From Bacteroidales bacterium (lineage in GTDB: Bacteria > Bacteroidota > Bacteroidia > Bacteroidales > UBA12077): DNA of 64,000 bases. The position numbers were made by a program, and so were the translations under genes. This document shows positions 9,563 to 18,091 of the stretch, piece by piece. Location: assembly GCA_018334675.1 (NCBI GenBank), contig JAGXLL010000002.1, positions 62,001-126,000 on the forward strand, given 5' to 3'. Under the pieces are notes generated by a model. The model did not search any database, was not told the origin of the DNA, and saw only the letters and a list, made by a program, of their open reading frames with translations. Each line of letters starts with the position of its first letter. The stretch's first letter is position 1.

Positions 9563-10699
9563 ATGTTTGGCAACAAGCTTAAAGACACCACAAAGGATCT
9601 GTTTTCCATTATTACCGACAAGGCCAGTGAGATGGATGCCATCAACCTGGTACAGCCCCGCTATAGCGACTGTCCGAAGAAACTGGCTTCCCTGGCGAAT
9701 CAATACATTACAGGAGCTTACAACCACTATGCACCCCCCTATGGTGTATATGAGCTCAGAAAACAAATTGCCGCAAAAATTCAAACCGACTATCAACGCC
9801 AGGTGGACCCCATCAGCGAGATCACCATCACGGCAGGGGCTAACCAGGCCGTTTATACGGCCATCAGCACCCTCGTCTCAGAGGAAGATGAAGTAGTGGT
9901 TTTTGAGCCTGCTTACAAGAGCTATGTCCCCTCCATTCAAAATGCAGGAGGACGCCCCATATATGTACCCCTCAAAATGCCCGACTATCACATCGACTGG
10001 TCGGAGCTGCAGAAGGTGATCAACCCCCGGACTAAAATGATCGTCATCAACACGCCGCACAACCCTACCGGAACGCTGCTGTCTCAAAACGACCTGGTAC
10101 GGCTGAGAAAAATCGTCAACGGCACCAACATCACCATCCTGAGCGACGAGGTATTCGAACACTTTATTTTCGGGGATCATGAACACCAGAGCATCCTGCA
10201 GATCCCGGAGCTTTACCAAAGAAGCATTGTAGTATCTTCCTTTGGCAAATTATTTAATATACCCGGCTGGAAAATCGGTTACTGCATCGCCCCTGAAAAA
10301 CTCTCGCACGAAATACAAAAAACCCACACCTTCCAGATCAATTCGGTGAATACACCCCTGCAGCATGCCCTGGCCGATTATCTGCAGGAAGGTATGGATG
10401 TGCAGGCGATCAAAGACAAGTATGAGGCCAAAAAAGACCTGGTACAACAATACCTGCGGAACTCCAAATTCAAAATGATAGAATCCCGGGGCAGCTATTT
10501 CCAACTGCTGAAATTCGATGCCATCAGCCAAAAAAAGGATACCGAATTTGTTCCTGAACTGATCAAAGACCATAAGGTGGCACTATTCCCCCTTTCCTTT
10601 TATTACCATGATTTTGTTGACAATCATGTAGTGGGGCTCAGTTTTGCACAACCCGACGATCACCTGAAAAAAGGTCTTGAAATCCTGAAAGATATCTAA
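9563..10699 (+). CDS. Class I/II PLP-dependent aminotransferase, methionine aminotransferase-like but divergent
   Basis: I start this 378-residue protein at Met 9563 (MFGNKLKD); upstream in-frame codons overlap recO and do not match the family. Fold-type I features are present: NTPHNPTG (Asn168), Asp195 in LSDEVFEH and the PLP lysine Lys229 in SSFGKLFNIPGWKIGY. The overall layout resembles YbdL/methionine aminotransferases. Two usually conserved parts differ. The QGFPDF-type segment reads QPRYSD, and the C-terminal arginine that holds the substrate carboxylate (usual pattern IRxxF) is replaced by glycine (VGLSF, Gly358). The substrate is therefore uncertain. Confidence 0.82.
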   Translation: MFGNKLKDTTKDLFSIITDKASEMDAINLVQPRYSDCPKKLASLANQYITGAYNHYAPPYGVYELRKQIAAKIQTDYQRQVDPISEITITAGANQAVYTAISTLVSEEDEVVVFEPAYKSYVPSIQNAGGRPIYVPLKMPDYHIDWSELQKVINPRTKMIVINTPHNPTGTLLSQNDLVRLRKIVNGTNITILSDEVFEHFIFGDHEHQSILQIPELYQRSIVVSSFGKLFNIPGWKIGYCIAPEKLSHEIQKTHTFQINSVNTPLQHALADYLQEGMDVQAIKDKYEAKKDLVQQYLRNSKFKMIESRGSYFQLLKFDAISQKKDTEFVPELIKDHKVALFPLSFYYHDFVDNHVVGLSFAQPDDHLKKGLEILKDI

Positions 10700-10796
10700 A
10701 AGAGAACGCACGTAGAACTTTTCCTGCAGGTTCTTTCCCACTATAGGCGGTTGAAGACAACAGGTTCATGCGGGAATGGACATACAATGGAAATCA

Positions 10797-10826
10797 TTTA
10801 ACATTCAAATTTTATGTATATATTTG
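10797..10826 (+). promoter_or_regulatory. Bacteroidota-type promoter before the GH3-family gene
   Basis: TATATTTG at 10819-10826 matches the TAnnTTTG -7 consensus exactly, with TTTAAC near 10797 as a weak -33 element. The start codon follows 23 bases later. Confidence 0.5.
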
Positions 10827-10849
10827 AATAATAAGTAAACGAAGCTATT

Positions 10850-12367
10850 ATGCAGATTATTAATTCATTGGTTAATTGGCTTAATATCAAGCGGATGTAT
10901 CAGATCGAGCTGTTCAAAAAACATCCGGTAGATGTTCAGCAGGAGCAGCTCTTCAAGATCGTGGGCAGGGCAGCTAACACGGAATGGGGGCAGAAATACG
11001 GATACCACTCCGTGAACAGCGTACGCGATTTCCAGGAAAGAGTACCCATCAACCGTTATGAAGAACTCAAACCCTATGTCGACCGGTTGCTGAAGGGAGA
11101 AACCAATGTGCTCTGGCCCGGCAGCATTCGCTGGTTTGCCAAATCCTCCGGCACCACAAGCGACAAGAGCAAATTCATACCGGTGAGCAAGGAAGCACTG
11201 GAAAACTGTCATTTCAGGGGCGGCAAAGATACCCTGGCCATCTATTTCTCCAATTATCCCGATTCAAAGCTATACTCGGGCAAGGGGCTTACCCTGGGCG
11301 GCAGTCAGCAGATCAACAAGATCAACAACAAATCTTTTTACGGGGATCTCTCAGCCATCCTGATCGACAACATGCCCTTCTGGACGTACTTTGTCAAGAC
11401 TCCCCGCCAGGACATTGCCCTGATGGCCGAATGGGAAGAAAAACTCGAGAAGCTCAGCGAGGCCACCATCAAGGAAAATATCACCAACATCAACGGCGTA
11501 CCCTCCTGGATGCTGGTGCTTTTGAAACACATCCTTAAGAAAACAGGCAAAGACAACATTCTGGAGGTATGGCCCAACCTGGAGCTTTTTGTGCATGGAG
11601 GGGTCAGCTTCGAGCCTTACAAAGACCATTTCAGAAAGATCATCCCTGCCGACAACATGCGTTATGTGGAAGCCTACAATGCTTCGGAAGGATTCTTCGC
11701 CATTCAGGATTCCCCTTACCGAAAAGATATGCTGCTGATGCTTGACTACGGGGTGTTCTATGAATTCATCCCTATGGACGAGCTGGGCAAAGACCATCCC
11801 CGCGCCCTGACACTCGGGGAAGTAGAGACCGGCACCAACTACGCCATCGTGATATCTACCAACGGAGGATTATGGCGTTATATGATCGGCGATACCATTC
11901 AATTCACCAGCACATTCCCCCATAAAATCAAGATATCAGGCCGAACCAAGCACTTCATCAATGCCTTTGGTGAGGAAGTGATCATCGATAACGCAAAAAA
12001 TGCGTTAAAAAAAGCGTGTGACAAAACGGGCGCGATGATCAAAGAGTATACGGCTGCTCCGGTATATATGGGTACGCAATCCAAAGGCAAGCACGAATGG
12101 ATCGTAGAATTTGAAAAGCAACCCAAAGATCTGGAGTATTTCAGGCATGTACTGGACAATGCCCTGCAATCGATCAATTCCGATTACGAGGCCAAACGCT
12201 ATAAAAACATCACCCTTGATCCCCCGTTGGTGCATCAGGCCCAACCCGGGTTGTTTTATCAATGGATGAAGAAGCGCGGCAAGCTAGGCGGCCAGAACAA
12301 AGTGCCCCGCCTGTCCAACGACCGCAAATACATCGACGACCTGCTTGAAATGAACAGTCAAATGTAA
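10850..12367 (+). CDS. GH3 auxin-responsive-promoter family protein (acyl-adenylating enzyme superfamily)
   Basis: This 505-residue cytoplasmic protein belongs to the GH3 branch of adenylate-forming enzymes, which in plants conjugate acyl acids to amino acids. The nucleotide-binding SSGTTSDKSKFIPVS lies near residue 100. The second motif is YNASEGFFAIQ, and the third is WRYMIGDTIQFTS. Bacterial members are widespread in Bacteroidota but their substrate is unknown. The next gene begins two bases after its stop, so the two are probably co-transcribed. Confidence 0.85.
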   Translation: MQIINSLVNWLNIKRMYQIELFKKHPVDVQQEQLFKIVGRAANTEWGQKYGYHSVNSVRDFQERVPINRYEELKPYVDRLLKGETNVLWPGSIRWFAKSSGTTSDKSKFIPVSKEALENCHFRGGKDTLAIYFSNYPDSKLYSGKGLTLGGSQQINKINNKSFYGDLSAILIDNMPFWTYFVKTPRQDIALMAEWEEKLEKLSEATIKENITNINGVPSWMLVLLKHILKKTGKDNILEVWPNLELFVHGGVSFEPYKDHFRKIIPADNMRYVEAYNASEGFFAIQDSPYRKDMLLMLDYGVFYEFIPMDELGKDHPRALTLGEVETGTNYAIVISTNGGLWRYMIGDTIQFTSTFPHKIKISGRTKHFINAFGEEVIIDNAKNALKKACDKTGAMIKEYTAAPVYMGTQSKGKHEWIVEFEKQPKDLEYFRHVLDNALQSINSDYEAKRYKNITLDPPLVHQAQPGLFYQWMKKRGKLGGQNKVPRLSNDRKYIDDLLEMNSQM

Positions 12368-12369
12368 AC

Positions 12370-13191
12370 ATGGCCATGGTGAGAACGGTCCTGCTTGGAA
12401 CGATCCTGCTGACGCTCTTCCCTCTGCGGGCAGAGCCTTTTGAACTGATCAAAAAAGTGCCCGTGCCGGCCAAACACTACTCGGTCGACATCATGGGCCA
12501 CATCTACTGGTCGCAAGACGCTACCCTGATCCGTCTCGACCCCGCCACCGGTGAAAAAACCGAGTACACCAACACCTTTCTGGGTGACATACACTCCTGG
12601 GATGCCTCCAATCCATTTAAAATAGGGGTTTTTCACAAAGATTTCAATACCCTGGTCTTTCTCGATCAATCCCTCTCCACCATACGCTCTCCGGTCAACC
12701 TCGATGAGCTTACCGCCAGCCAGGCTACTGCAACCTGCCTGTCCCAACAGGGAGGCTTCTGGTTGGTCAATGCCTCCACAGGCCAGATTCAACAGTATGA
12801 TCCCGGGCTGAATCAAATCAACCAGTCAACTGCCATACCCGAACTTTCGACACGCCATCAAAGCAACCCGCTCATCAGAGCACACAACCGGCAGCTCTAC
12901 TGCCTGATACCCCATTGCTGTGCCCTGGTTTTCGACCGTTTCGGCAACCTGCAACGACGCCGCCCTTTAAAAAATGTTGATAACATTCAAATCCTCAACC
13001 AAAATATTTATTATTTTTACAAAGGTGATTTATACAGGCTTGATAAGGACCTGCAAAGCACCGGCAAAATACACCTGCCCACAGGTAAAGGCAAGTGGGA
13101 TTTTGCAAGAATGGGACCCCGGAACAGGCTCTACCTGTTGAAGAAAGATCAATTGTACATTTACAAAATCGATAAAACACCGGTTACGTGA
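12370..13191 (+). CDS. Secreted hypothetical protein, beta-propeller-like
   Basis: The 273-residue protein has an N-terminal signal peptide (residues 1-21, ending LRA). The remainder contains repeated strand-turn blocks such as ATLIRLDPATGEK, TLVFLDQSLST, GGFWLVNASTGQIQQYDPG and GDLYRLDKDLQ. These read like blades of a small periplasmic beta-propeller. I do not recognise a named family. It sits between the GH3-family gene (2-base gap) and a small DNA-binding-like gene (4-base overlap), so it is part of one transcription unit. An LPS/envelope assembly role is possible but not shown. Confidence 0.65.
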   Translation: MAMVRTVLLGTILLTLFPLRAEPFELIKKVPVPAKHYSVDIMGHIYWSQDATLIRLDPATGEKTEYTNTFLGDIHSWDASNPFKIGVFHKDFNTLVFLDQSLSTIRSPVNLDELTASQATATCLSQQGGFWLVNASTGQIQQYDPGLNQINQSTAIPELSTRHQSNPLIRAHNRQLYCLIPHCCALVFDRFGNLQRRRPLKNVDNIQILNQNIYYFYKGDLYRLDKDLQSTGKIHLPTGKGKWDFARMGPRNRLYLLKKDQLYIYKIDKTPVT

Positions 13192-13430
13192 AAAGGAAGC
13201 AAAAAAAGAAAGAAGAAAACCTCAAACGCATCCATCGCAAATCCATCCTGTTTAACAAACGTGAGCTCAACGCCATCAACCATTATTGCCGCAAATACAA
13301 GATAAAAAACCGGTCAAAATTCATGCGTGAAACCATCATCAGTGCCATCCTCCAAAGATTCGACGAAGATCATCCCTCTCTTTTTGAGGATCAACCCAAC
13401 TTATTCGCCCCCTCTAAAAGAAATTATTAA
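13188..13430 (+). CDS. Small basic protein, possible ribbon-helix-helix fold
   Basis: The 80-residue product starts at a GTG that overlaps the previous stop codon (GTGA). Lys/Arg-rich residues 1-20 are followed by ILFNKRELNAINHYCRKYK and NRSKFMRETIISAILQRF, a strand-helix-helix pattern like ribbon-helix-helix regulators. It lies between the secreted protein and the deoxynucleoside kinase. No operator can be assigned. Confidence 0.6.
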   Translation: MKRKQKKKEENLKRIHRKSILFNKRELNAINHYCRKYKIKNRSKFMRETIISAILQRFDEDHPSLFEDQPNLFAPSKRNY

Positions 13431-13442
13431 AAACACGATTAT

Positions 13443-14057
13443 ATGCACATAGCCATAGCAGGAAACATAGGCTCCGGGAAAACAACACTCGCCGGTCTTC
13501 TGGCAAAACACTACGGTTGGGAAGCCCATTATGAAAAGGTGGATGACAATCCCTATCTCAATGACTTCTACGAAGACATGCAACGGTGGTCGTTCAATCT
13601 TCAGATATATTTCCTGAATTCCCGTTTCAGTCAGATCCTGAAGATCAAAAATTTAGATAAAACGGTTATACAAGACCGCACCATATACGAAGACGCACAT
13701 ATCTTTGCTCCCAACCTGCACTCCATGGGGCTGATGTCAACCCGGGACTTCGAGAATTATTTCTCCCTGTTCAGCCTGATGAGCTCCCTGATCGAGCCGC
13801 CCGATCTGATCCTCTATCTCAAGGGCAGTGTGCCCACCCTGGTCAAACAGATCCAGAAAAGGGGACGGGAATACGAAAACAATATCCGCCTCGACTACCT
13901 GAAGAAATTGAATGAACGTTACGAAACATGGGTAGACAGCTACAACCTGGGCAAACTGCTTGTGATCAACGTGGACAACCTGAATTTTTCCGAAAACAAG
14001 GAAGACCTGAGAAAGGTGATCGACCGGATTGATGCCGAAATCCACGGTTTATTCTAA
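13443..14057 (+). CDS. Deoxynucleoside kinase (dCK/dGK family)
   Basis: The 204-residue enzyme phosphorylates deoxynucleosides for salvage. The P-loop GNIGSGKTT is at residues 7-15. The catalytic Glu/Arg region is IQDRTIYEDAHIF, and the lid-like arginines are in QKRGREYENNI. The substrate-pocket region MQRWSFNLQIYFLNSR is typical of the family. Length agrees with bacterial members. Base preference (dA, dC or dG) is not decidable here. Confidence 0.9.
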   Translation: MHIAIAGNIGSGKTTLAGLLAKHYGWEAHYEKVDDNPYLNDFYEDMQRWSFNLQIYFLNSRFSQILKIKNLDKTVIQDRTIYEDAHIFAPNLHSMGLMSTRDFENYFSLFSLMSSLIEPPDLILYLKGSVPTLVKQIQKRGREYENNIRLDYLKKLNERYETWVDSYNLGKLLVINVDNLNFSENKEDLRKVIDRIDAEIHGLF

Positions 14058-14080
14058 AGATTATTTTTTTCGGTTGGGTT

Positions 14081-14108
14081 ACAACTAAATCACGGTTTGA
14101 TTCGTCTA
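14081..14108 (+). promoter_or_regulatory. Putative ECF sigma promoter before the acidic lipoprotein and sigma gene
   Basis: ACAACT at 14081-14086 is separated by exactly 16 bases from CGTCTA at 14103-14108. CGTC is a common -10 core for ECF sigma factors, and the same spacing recurs before other genes of this cluster. The lipoprotein start lies 20 bases downstream, and the sigma gene follows, which suggests autoregulation. Confidence 0.5.
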
Positions 14109-14127
14109 ACAGATAGATTACAATCAA

Positions 14128-14913
14128 ATGATAATCATGAAACGATATCTAATGCTGACTTTCATTGCATTTATCCTGGCAGGGTTATCTTCCTGCACCG
14201 AGGATGAATTCATTGAACCGGCAACCGTAGATCTAAAGATCACGATGACCCATACCGAGCCCTTCGACGATCCCGGAGGTGGCCCACCCTTTGACGATGA
14301 GCTGGAGTTTTCCACGGGAAAACTGCAGCTGAGCTCCCTGGAGTTTGAGGGGGAAAGGGAAAACAATGACAGCCACTACTTCTCCAGGGACTTCTCCGAA
14401 GTATTGGTGGCCGATCTGAGCGAAGGGGAGCTGAATCAGTCGGTGAGCTTCGACATACCCCAGGGCAGCTATAACCACATCCGGCTGAAACTGCATACTT
14501 GTGCGACCGACAGTTGTGCCGGCTTGGTTTTCCGGGGCAGATGGGAACAGGACGATGACGATGACGACGAGGATGATGGCACCAGCAAAAAACGGGGTCT
14601 TATCCCCGGTGATCCCGAAGAACTGCCCATTGAGCTTAATTTCTTTCAGCAGGCCGAGACCATCCCCCTGACACTTAAAACCCAGGACAACCAACAACAA
14701 ATACTGATCGAACAGGACAACTGGGATACCCTGGAGATCACCATCGACCTGGCCCATATGTTCCGTTATATCAACCCGGCTAAATTGGGGCAGGCCCAGG
14801 TTCATGGCATCGGTAATCAAAGAAGAATCATTATTTCAGCCAATCATAACACGGAAATATATTACAGCCTGATGGAAAGGGTGGAAAGATCCATCCAGGC
14901 TGTCATCAAATAA
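14128..14913 (+). CDS. Acidic lipoprotein, paralogue of the protein at 18092
   Basis: The 261-residue protein has a lipoprotein signal with lipobox LSSC, so it would be anchored by lipid. It contains VDLKITMTH, the FDIPQGSYNHIRLKL strand pattern seen in DUF4382-type proteins, and an aspartate run (D/E about residues 141-150). The C-terminal HNTEIYYSLMERVERSIQAV is matched by HNPHIHDRLTENMHESIRAV in the 18092 protein, showing common descent. It begins the unit that contains the sigma factor (11-base gap). Function unknown; a metal- or surface-binding envelope role is only a guess. An internal Met at 14137 is an alternative start. Confidence 0.75.
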   Translation: MIIMKRYLMLTFIAFILAGLSSCTEDEFIEPATVDLKITMTHTEPFDDPGGGPPFDDELEFSTGKLQLSSLEFEGERENNDSHYFSRDFSEVLVADLSEGELNQSVSFDIPQGSYNHIRLKLHTCATDSCAGLVFRGRWEQDDDDDDEDDGTSKKRGLIPGDPEELPIELNFFQQAETIPLTLKTQDNQQQILIEQDNWDTLEITIDLAHMFRYINPAKLGQAQVHGIGNQRRIIISANHNTEIYYSLMERVERSIQAVIK

Positions 14914-14924
14914 ACCAATCATTC

Positions 14925-15470
14925 ATGGGGGAACGGGAATTGTACAGCGACGCTGAACTGGTTCAGGGTTGTAAAAACAATAATCGCAAATACCAGGAAT
15001 TGCTGTACCGCAAATATGCCAAAAAGATGTACGGCATTTGCCTGAGTTACGCCACAGACCGGTCGATGGCCCAGGATATGCTGCAGGATGGTTTCATCAA
15101 GGTCTTCAAAAAGATCGATACCTTCCGCGAGCAGGGATCCCTGGAAGGATGGGTGCGGCGGATCATCACGAACACAGCCCTGGATTACATGAGACAGAAA
15201 TCAAGAACCTTCGACTTCATCGATCACAATCAGGAGGTGGAGGAGCAGCAACTGGACAACAGCATCATGGAAAAAATCAACAGCGACGGACTTTTCAGGA
15301 TCATTGAGCAACTGCCCCAGGGCGCACGAATGGTATTCAACCTTTATGCAGTGGAAGGATATACCCATAAAGAGATCGCAGATAAACTGGAGATCACCGA
15401 GGGTACTTCCAAATCGCAGTTTAAGCGGGCACGGGCTCTGTTAAAAAATTTGATCCAAGATCTGATATAA
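14925..15470 (+). CDS. ECF-type RNA polymerase sigma factor
   Basis: The 181-residue sigma-70 family protein contains regions 2 and 4 only. Region 2 runs over YRKYAKKMYGICLSYATDRSMAQDMLQDGFIKVFKKI. Region 4 carries LPQGARMVFNLYAVEGYTHKEIADKLEITEGTSKSQ with its helix-turn-helix. It follows the acidic lipoprotein by 11 bases and precedes the membrane-spanning partner by 4 bases, the usual sigma/anti-sigma pairing. I infer that it reads the ACAACT/CCCACC-N16-CGTCTW motifs found before the neighbouring lipoprotein genes. Confidence 0.92.
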   Translation: MGERELYSDAELVQGCKNNNRKYQELLYRKYAKKMYGICLSYATDRSMAQDMLQDGFIKVFKKIDTFREQGSLEGWVRRIITNTALDYMRQKSRTFDFIDHNQEVEEQQLDNSIMEKINSDGLFRIIEQLPQGARMVFNLYAVEGYTHKEIADKLEITEGTSKSQFKRARALLKNLIQDLI

Positions 15471-15474
15471 TACA

Positions 15475-16929
15475 ATGGACAACCAGGCATTTCATAGATG
15501 GTATAAGCGGCTGATCGAAGATCCGCCCCAGGCTCCTCCCGAGATCGTTTGGGAGCACATCAGCCTGGAGCTGGACCGGGAGTTCTATGACTGGTACCGC
15601 ACGACATTGGAAGAGGGTGCTCCTGTGCCGCCTGCAGCCGTCTGGGATAACATCGAGGACAACCTGGACAGCGGGCTGCATCAATGGTACCAAACCTCCA
15701 TCGAAGAACCCACCGAGGAACCGCCGCAGGAAGTTTGGAGCAACATACAGGACCAACTGGACATCGACGACACCTGGGTCGGTATCTCCCGGGAATTGGA
15801 CCGCAAATGGAAAAAACGCACCCGGCAGCTTGTATATGCCCTGGCAGCAGCTGTGCTGTTGCTCTTTGCGCTTCAGATCTTCCTGCCCACCAGCGAGCAT
15901 TCACCCTTCAGAGAATCCACCACCCCGGTGGCACAGGAAGAAAAGCCGCAGCCGGATAAGAAACAGGAAGAACAAGCCACGCAAGAACCCGGAGAGAAAC
16001 AGCAGGAACCCATCCCGCAAACTCCTTCAGCTGACCAGAGGGAGAGGAAAGAAAGGCTGGCCATGGGCAAAGATCAATCCGCCACAGCCGATAGCCGGGA
16101 ATCGGAAAAGGAAGAAAAAACACAGGAAAGAAAAGAAACGGACCGGAGCGAAGGATTAGAAAGGCTGGCCGACCGCTCATCTATGACATTGGCAAAAGCC
16201 GATCCCACACAAATACAACTGAATGTTCAAACGAATGAACAGTTGGCTTCCATGCCGGAAACCGGTATCTCGGTATCTCAAACACGGGAGGATAAGGAAC
16301 AGCCCGGCCAGGTGCGATACTATGCTGGAATAAGCGGGGAAGTAGGCAACTCCTGGTTGCTGAGCAACAAGACCATATACAGCATCCGGAAATCGCCTTA
16401 CAGCTCGGCCTCACCCGAGGTGGGCAAATCCTATGGCATCATGGGTGGCGCCTCGCTGAACGATCATTTTGATGTGCAGGCTGAGGCCCTGTTCACCAGC
16501 GAGACAGGCCAGAAATATCGTGAATACACCAACGGACAGGTTCTCCACAACCAGATCCTTCTGAATTATACCTCCCTGAAGATCACCGGACGCTACAAGA
16601 TCTTTGGCTCCAGCTTCCAGCTTCCCGTTTCCCATCACCTGGTGTTGGGCACCTATGGCAGCTATCTGAAAAATGCCCAACAACAAACCGACGGGCAAAC
16701 CAAAAACATCAAGGGCGCTTATAAAAACTACAACCTGGGAGTCGTTGTCGGTTACGAACTGGACACCCATATCGCCCCGAATTACAGCCTTTCGGCCGGC
16801 CTGCGCTTCAACCCGGGCTTTATAAATATCTACGAGGGTACTTCCATGCTCCCTGCACAGTTTAACAAGACCTACAGCTCCTCGGTGAACATCAACATCG
16901 CCCTGAAATACAACCTCTCCTCACAATAA
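15475..16929 (+). CDS. Anti-sigma-like protein fused to an outer-membrane beta-barrel
   Basis: The 484-residue protein has an unusual layout. Residues 6-34, 37-65 and 68-96 are three copies of a motif of about 30 residues with the pattern aromatic-xWY-(8-9 residues)-PP-(2-3 residues)-VWxxI-(4-5 residues)-LD, followed by a partial fourth copy. A single membrane helix lies at about 117-137. A long Glu/Lys/Gln-rich linker follows (about 138-280). From about residue 285 there are alternating strands ending LKYNLSSQ, like an 8- to 10-strand outer-membrane barrel. Placed 4 bases after the sigma gene, it is the natural anti-sigma candidate, able to link outer membrane to cytoplasm. The anti-sigma role is inferred. 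Confidence 0.75.
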   Translation: MDNQAFHRWYKRLIEDPPQAPPEIVWEHISLELDREFYDWYRTTLEEGAPVPPAAVWDNIEDNLDSGLHQWYQTSIEEPTEEPPQEVWSNIQDQLDIDDTWVGISRELDRKWKKRTRQLVYALAAAVLLLFALQIFLPTSEHSPFRESTTPVAQEEKPQPDKKQEEQATQEPGEKQQEPIPQTPSADQRERKERLAMGKDQSATADSRESEKEEKTQERKETDRSEGLERLADRSSMTLAKADPTQIQLNVQTNEQLASMPETGISVSQTREDKEQPGQVRYYAGISGEVGNSWLLSNKTIYSIRKSPYSSASPEVGKSYGIMGGASLNDHFDVQAEALFTSETGQKYREYTNGQVLHNQILLNYTSLKITGRYKIFGSSFQLPVSHHLVLGTYGSYLKNAQQQTDGQTKNIKGAYKNYNLGVVVGYELDTHIAPNYSLSAGLRFNPGFINIYEGTSMLPAQFNKTYSSSVNINIALKYNLSSQ

Positions 16930-16952
16930 AAAAAATTTTCTCTCCCCCCTTT

Positions 16953-16980
16953 CCCACCTTCTGGTCCCTGGTTTCGTCTT
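16953..16980 (+). promoter_or_regulatory. Putative ECF sigma promoter before the first DUF4382 lipoprotein
   Basis: CCCACC at 16953-16958 and CGTCTT at 16975-16980 are separated by 16 bases. The identical pair and spacing occur at 18873-18900 before the paralogous gene. The start codon is 30 bases downstream. Confidence 0.55.
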
Positions 16981-17010
16981 AGAAGCAAACAAACCAAAAA
17001 ACCGATTATC

Positions 17011-17940
17011 ATGAAAACCAAAATCACCTTAATCATTGCTCTTCTCGTATCTCTTGGCGCCTTCATGGGATGCGAAGAAGACGATGCAGGGCAAACCGGA
17101 ACGCTGGCCCTTTCCCTTACCGATGCCCCCATCGACGACACCAGTGTAACCGGTGTATGGGTCACGATCACCGGCATTCAATACCATATGCAGGACAGTG
17201 CCTGGAAAACCTTTGAAGGCTTCCAGGGTCCGCAAAAATTCAACCTGCTGGCCCTGACCGACAGCATCAGCGAGGTGCTGGGTGCGGCTCAGATCGAAGC
17301 CGGACAATACAACCAGCTGCGTTTCATGCTCGACGCCCCTGAAAAAGGCCAGGGTCCGCCAACCAGCCCCGGCTGCTACATAGAATTTGATGGGGGAGAA
17401 ACCCAACCCATGTTTGTCCCCAGCGGCGGACAAACGGGTTACAAAGCCGTGGGCGCCTTCCGTGTTCCTTCCAATGGTACCGTTGAAGTGACGGCCGATT
17501 TCGATGCCCGCAAATCCGTTCGCGAGACAGGCGGCATGCGGGAACATTACATCCTTCAGCCTACCATACGCCTTGTTGTGAATAACCAGGCCGGCAGCAT
17601 AGCGGGTGAAGTAACCCCCTTACCCTCCGACGGCAGCAACATCGCCGTCTATGCCTATGAAGACAATGCTTATACTTCTGATGAAGCAGCCGACCCGGCC
17701 GAAGGAGAAACCCGCTTCCCCAATGCCGTAACTTCGGATGTGGTAGGGGATAATGACTGCAACCACTCACAGAAATGTTACCACCTGTACTATCTCGCTC
17801 CTATAACTTACGACCTGGTGGTGGTAAGAACCCTGGACGGGGAATTCCAGGAAGTACTGGGTATCTCTGAAGATGTTGCGGTAGAAAGCAAAAAAAATAC
17901 CGGTCACCCCATTGACCTGAATGATCTTTCCTCCCTGTAA
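17011..17940 (+). CDS. DUF4382-family lipoprotein, first copy
   Basis: The 309-residue protein has a signal peptide and a lipobox-like GAFMGC with the Cys at residue 21. The DUF4382 part begins GTLALSLTDAPIDD and continues VWVTITGIQYH and QIEAGQYNQLRFMLD. A C-terminal domain (from about residue 200) starts AGSIAGEVTPLP and may be a carboxypeptidase-regulatory-like beta sandwich. It is closely similar along its whole length to the protein at 18937-19833. Function of the family is unknown; it is extracytoplasmic. Confidence 0.85.
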   Translation: MKTKITLIIALLVSLGAFMGCEEDDAGQTGTLALSLTDAPIDDTSVTGVWVTITGIQYHMQDSAWKTFEGFQGPQKFNLLALTDSISEVLGAAQIEAGQYNQLRFMLDAPEKGQGPPTSPGCYIEFDGGETQPMFVPSGGQTGYKAVGAFRVPSNGTVEVTADFDARKSVRETGGMREHYILQPTIRLVVNNQAGSIAGEVTPLPSDGSNIAVYAYEDNAYTSDEAADPAEGETRFPNAVTSDVVGDNDCNHSQKCYHLYYLAPITYDLVVVRTLDGEFQEVLGISEDVAVESKKNTGHPIDLNDLSSL

Positions 17941-17960
17941 GAACCCGTATCCTCGAAAAG

Positions 17961-17991
17961 CCCCGGTGCTTAATGGTGCCGGGGTTTTTTT
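17961..17991 (+). terminator. Rho-independent terminator
   Basis: A stem formed by CCCCGG and CCGGGG with a 12-base loop is followed by a run of seven T. It ends the sigma/lipoprotein unit after the gene at 17011-17940. Confidence 0.8.
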
Positions 17992-18031
17992 ATATATCCT
18001 TTCCTATCCCCTGAAAAACAGGGAAAAAACT

Positions 18032-18058
18032 ACAACTTATTGCCTCAAACCCCGTATA
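18032..18058 (+). promoter_or_regulatory. Putative weak ECF sigma promoter before the 18092 gene
   Basis: ACAACT at 18032-18037 matches the -35-like element at 14081 exactly. The -10-like CGTATA lies at 18053-18058, with 15-base spacing and one change from CGTCTA. It is the weakest member of the set. Confidence 0.35.
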
Positions 18059-18091
18059 ATATTCTAACAATGAATTCAACAGCATCATGCC

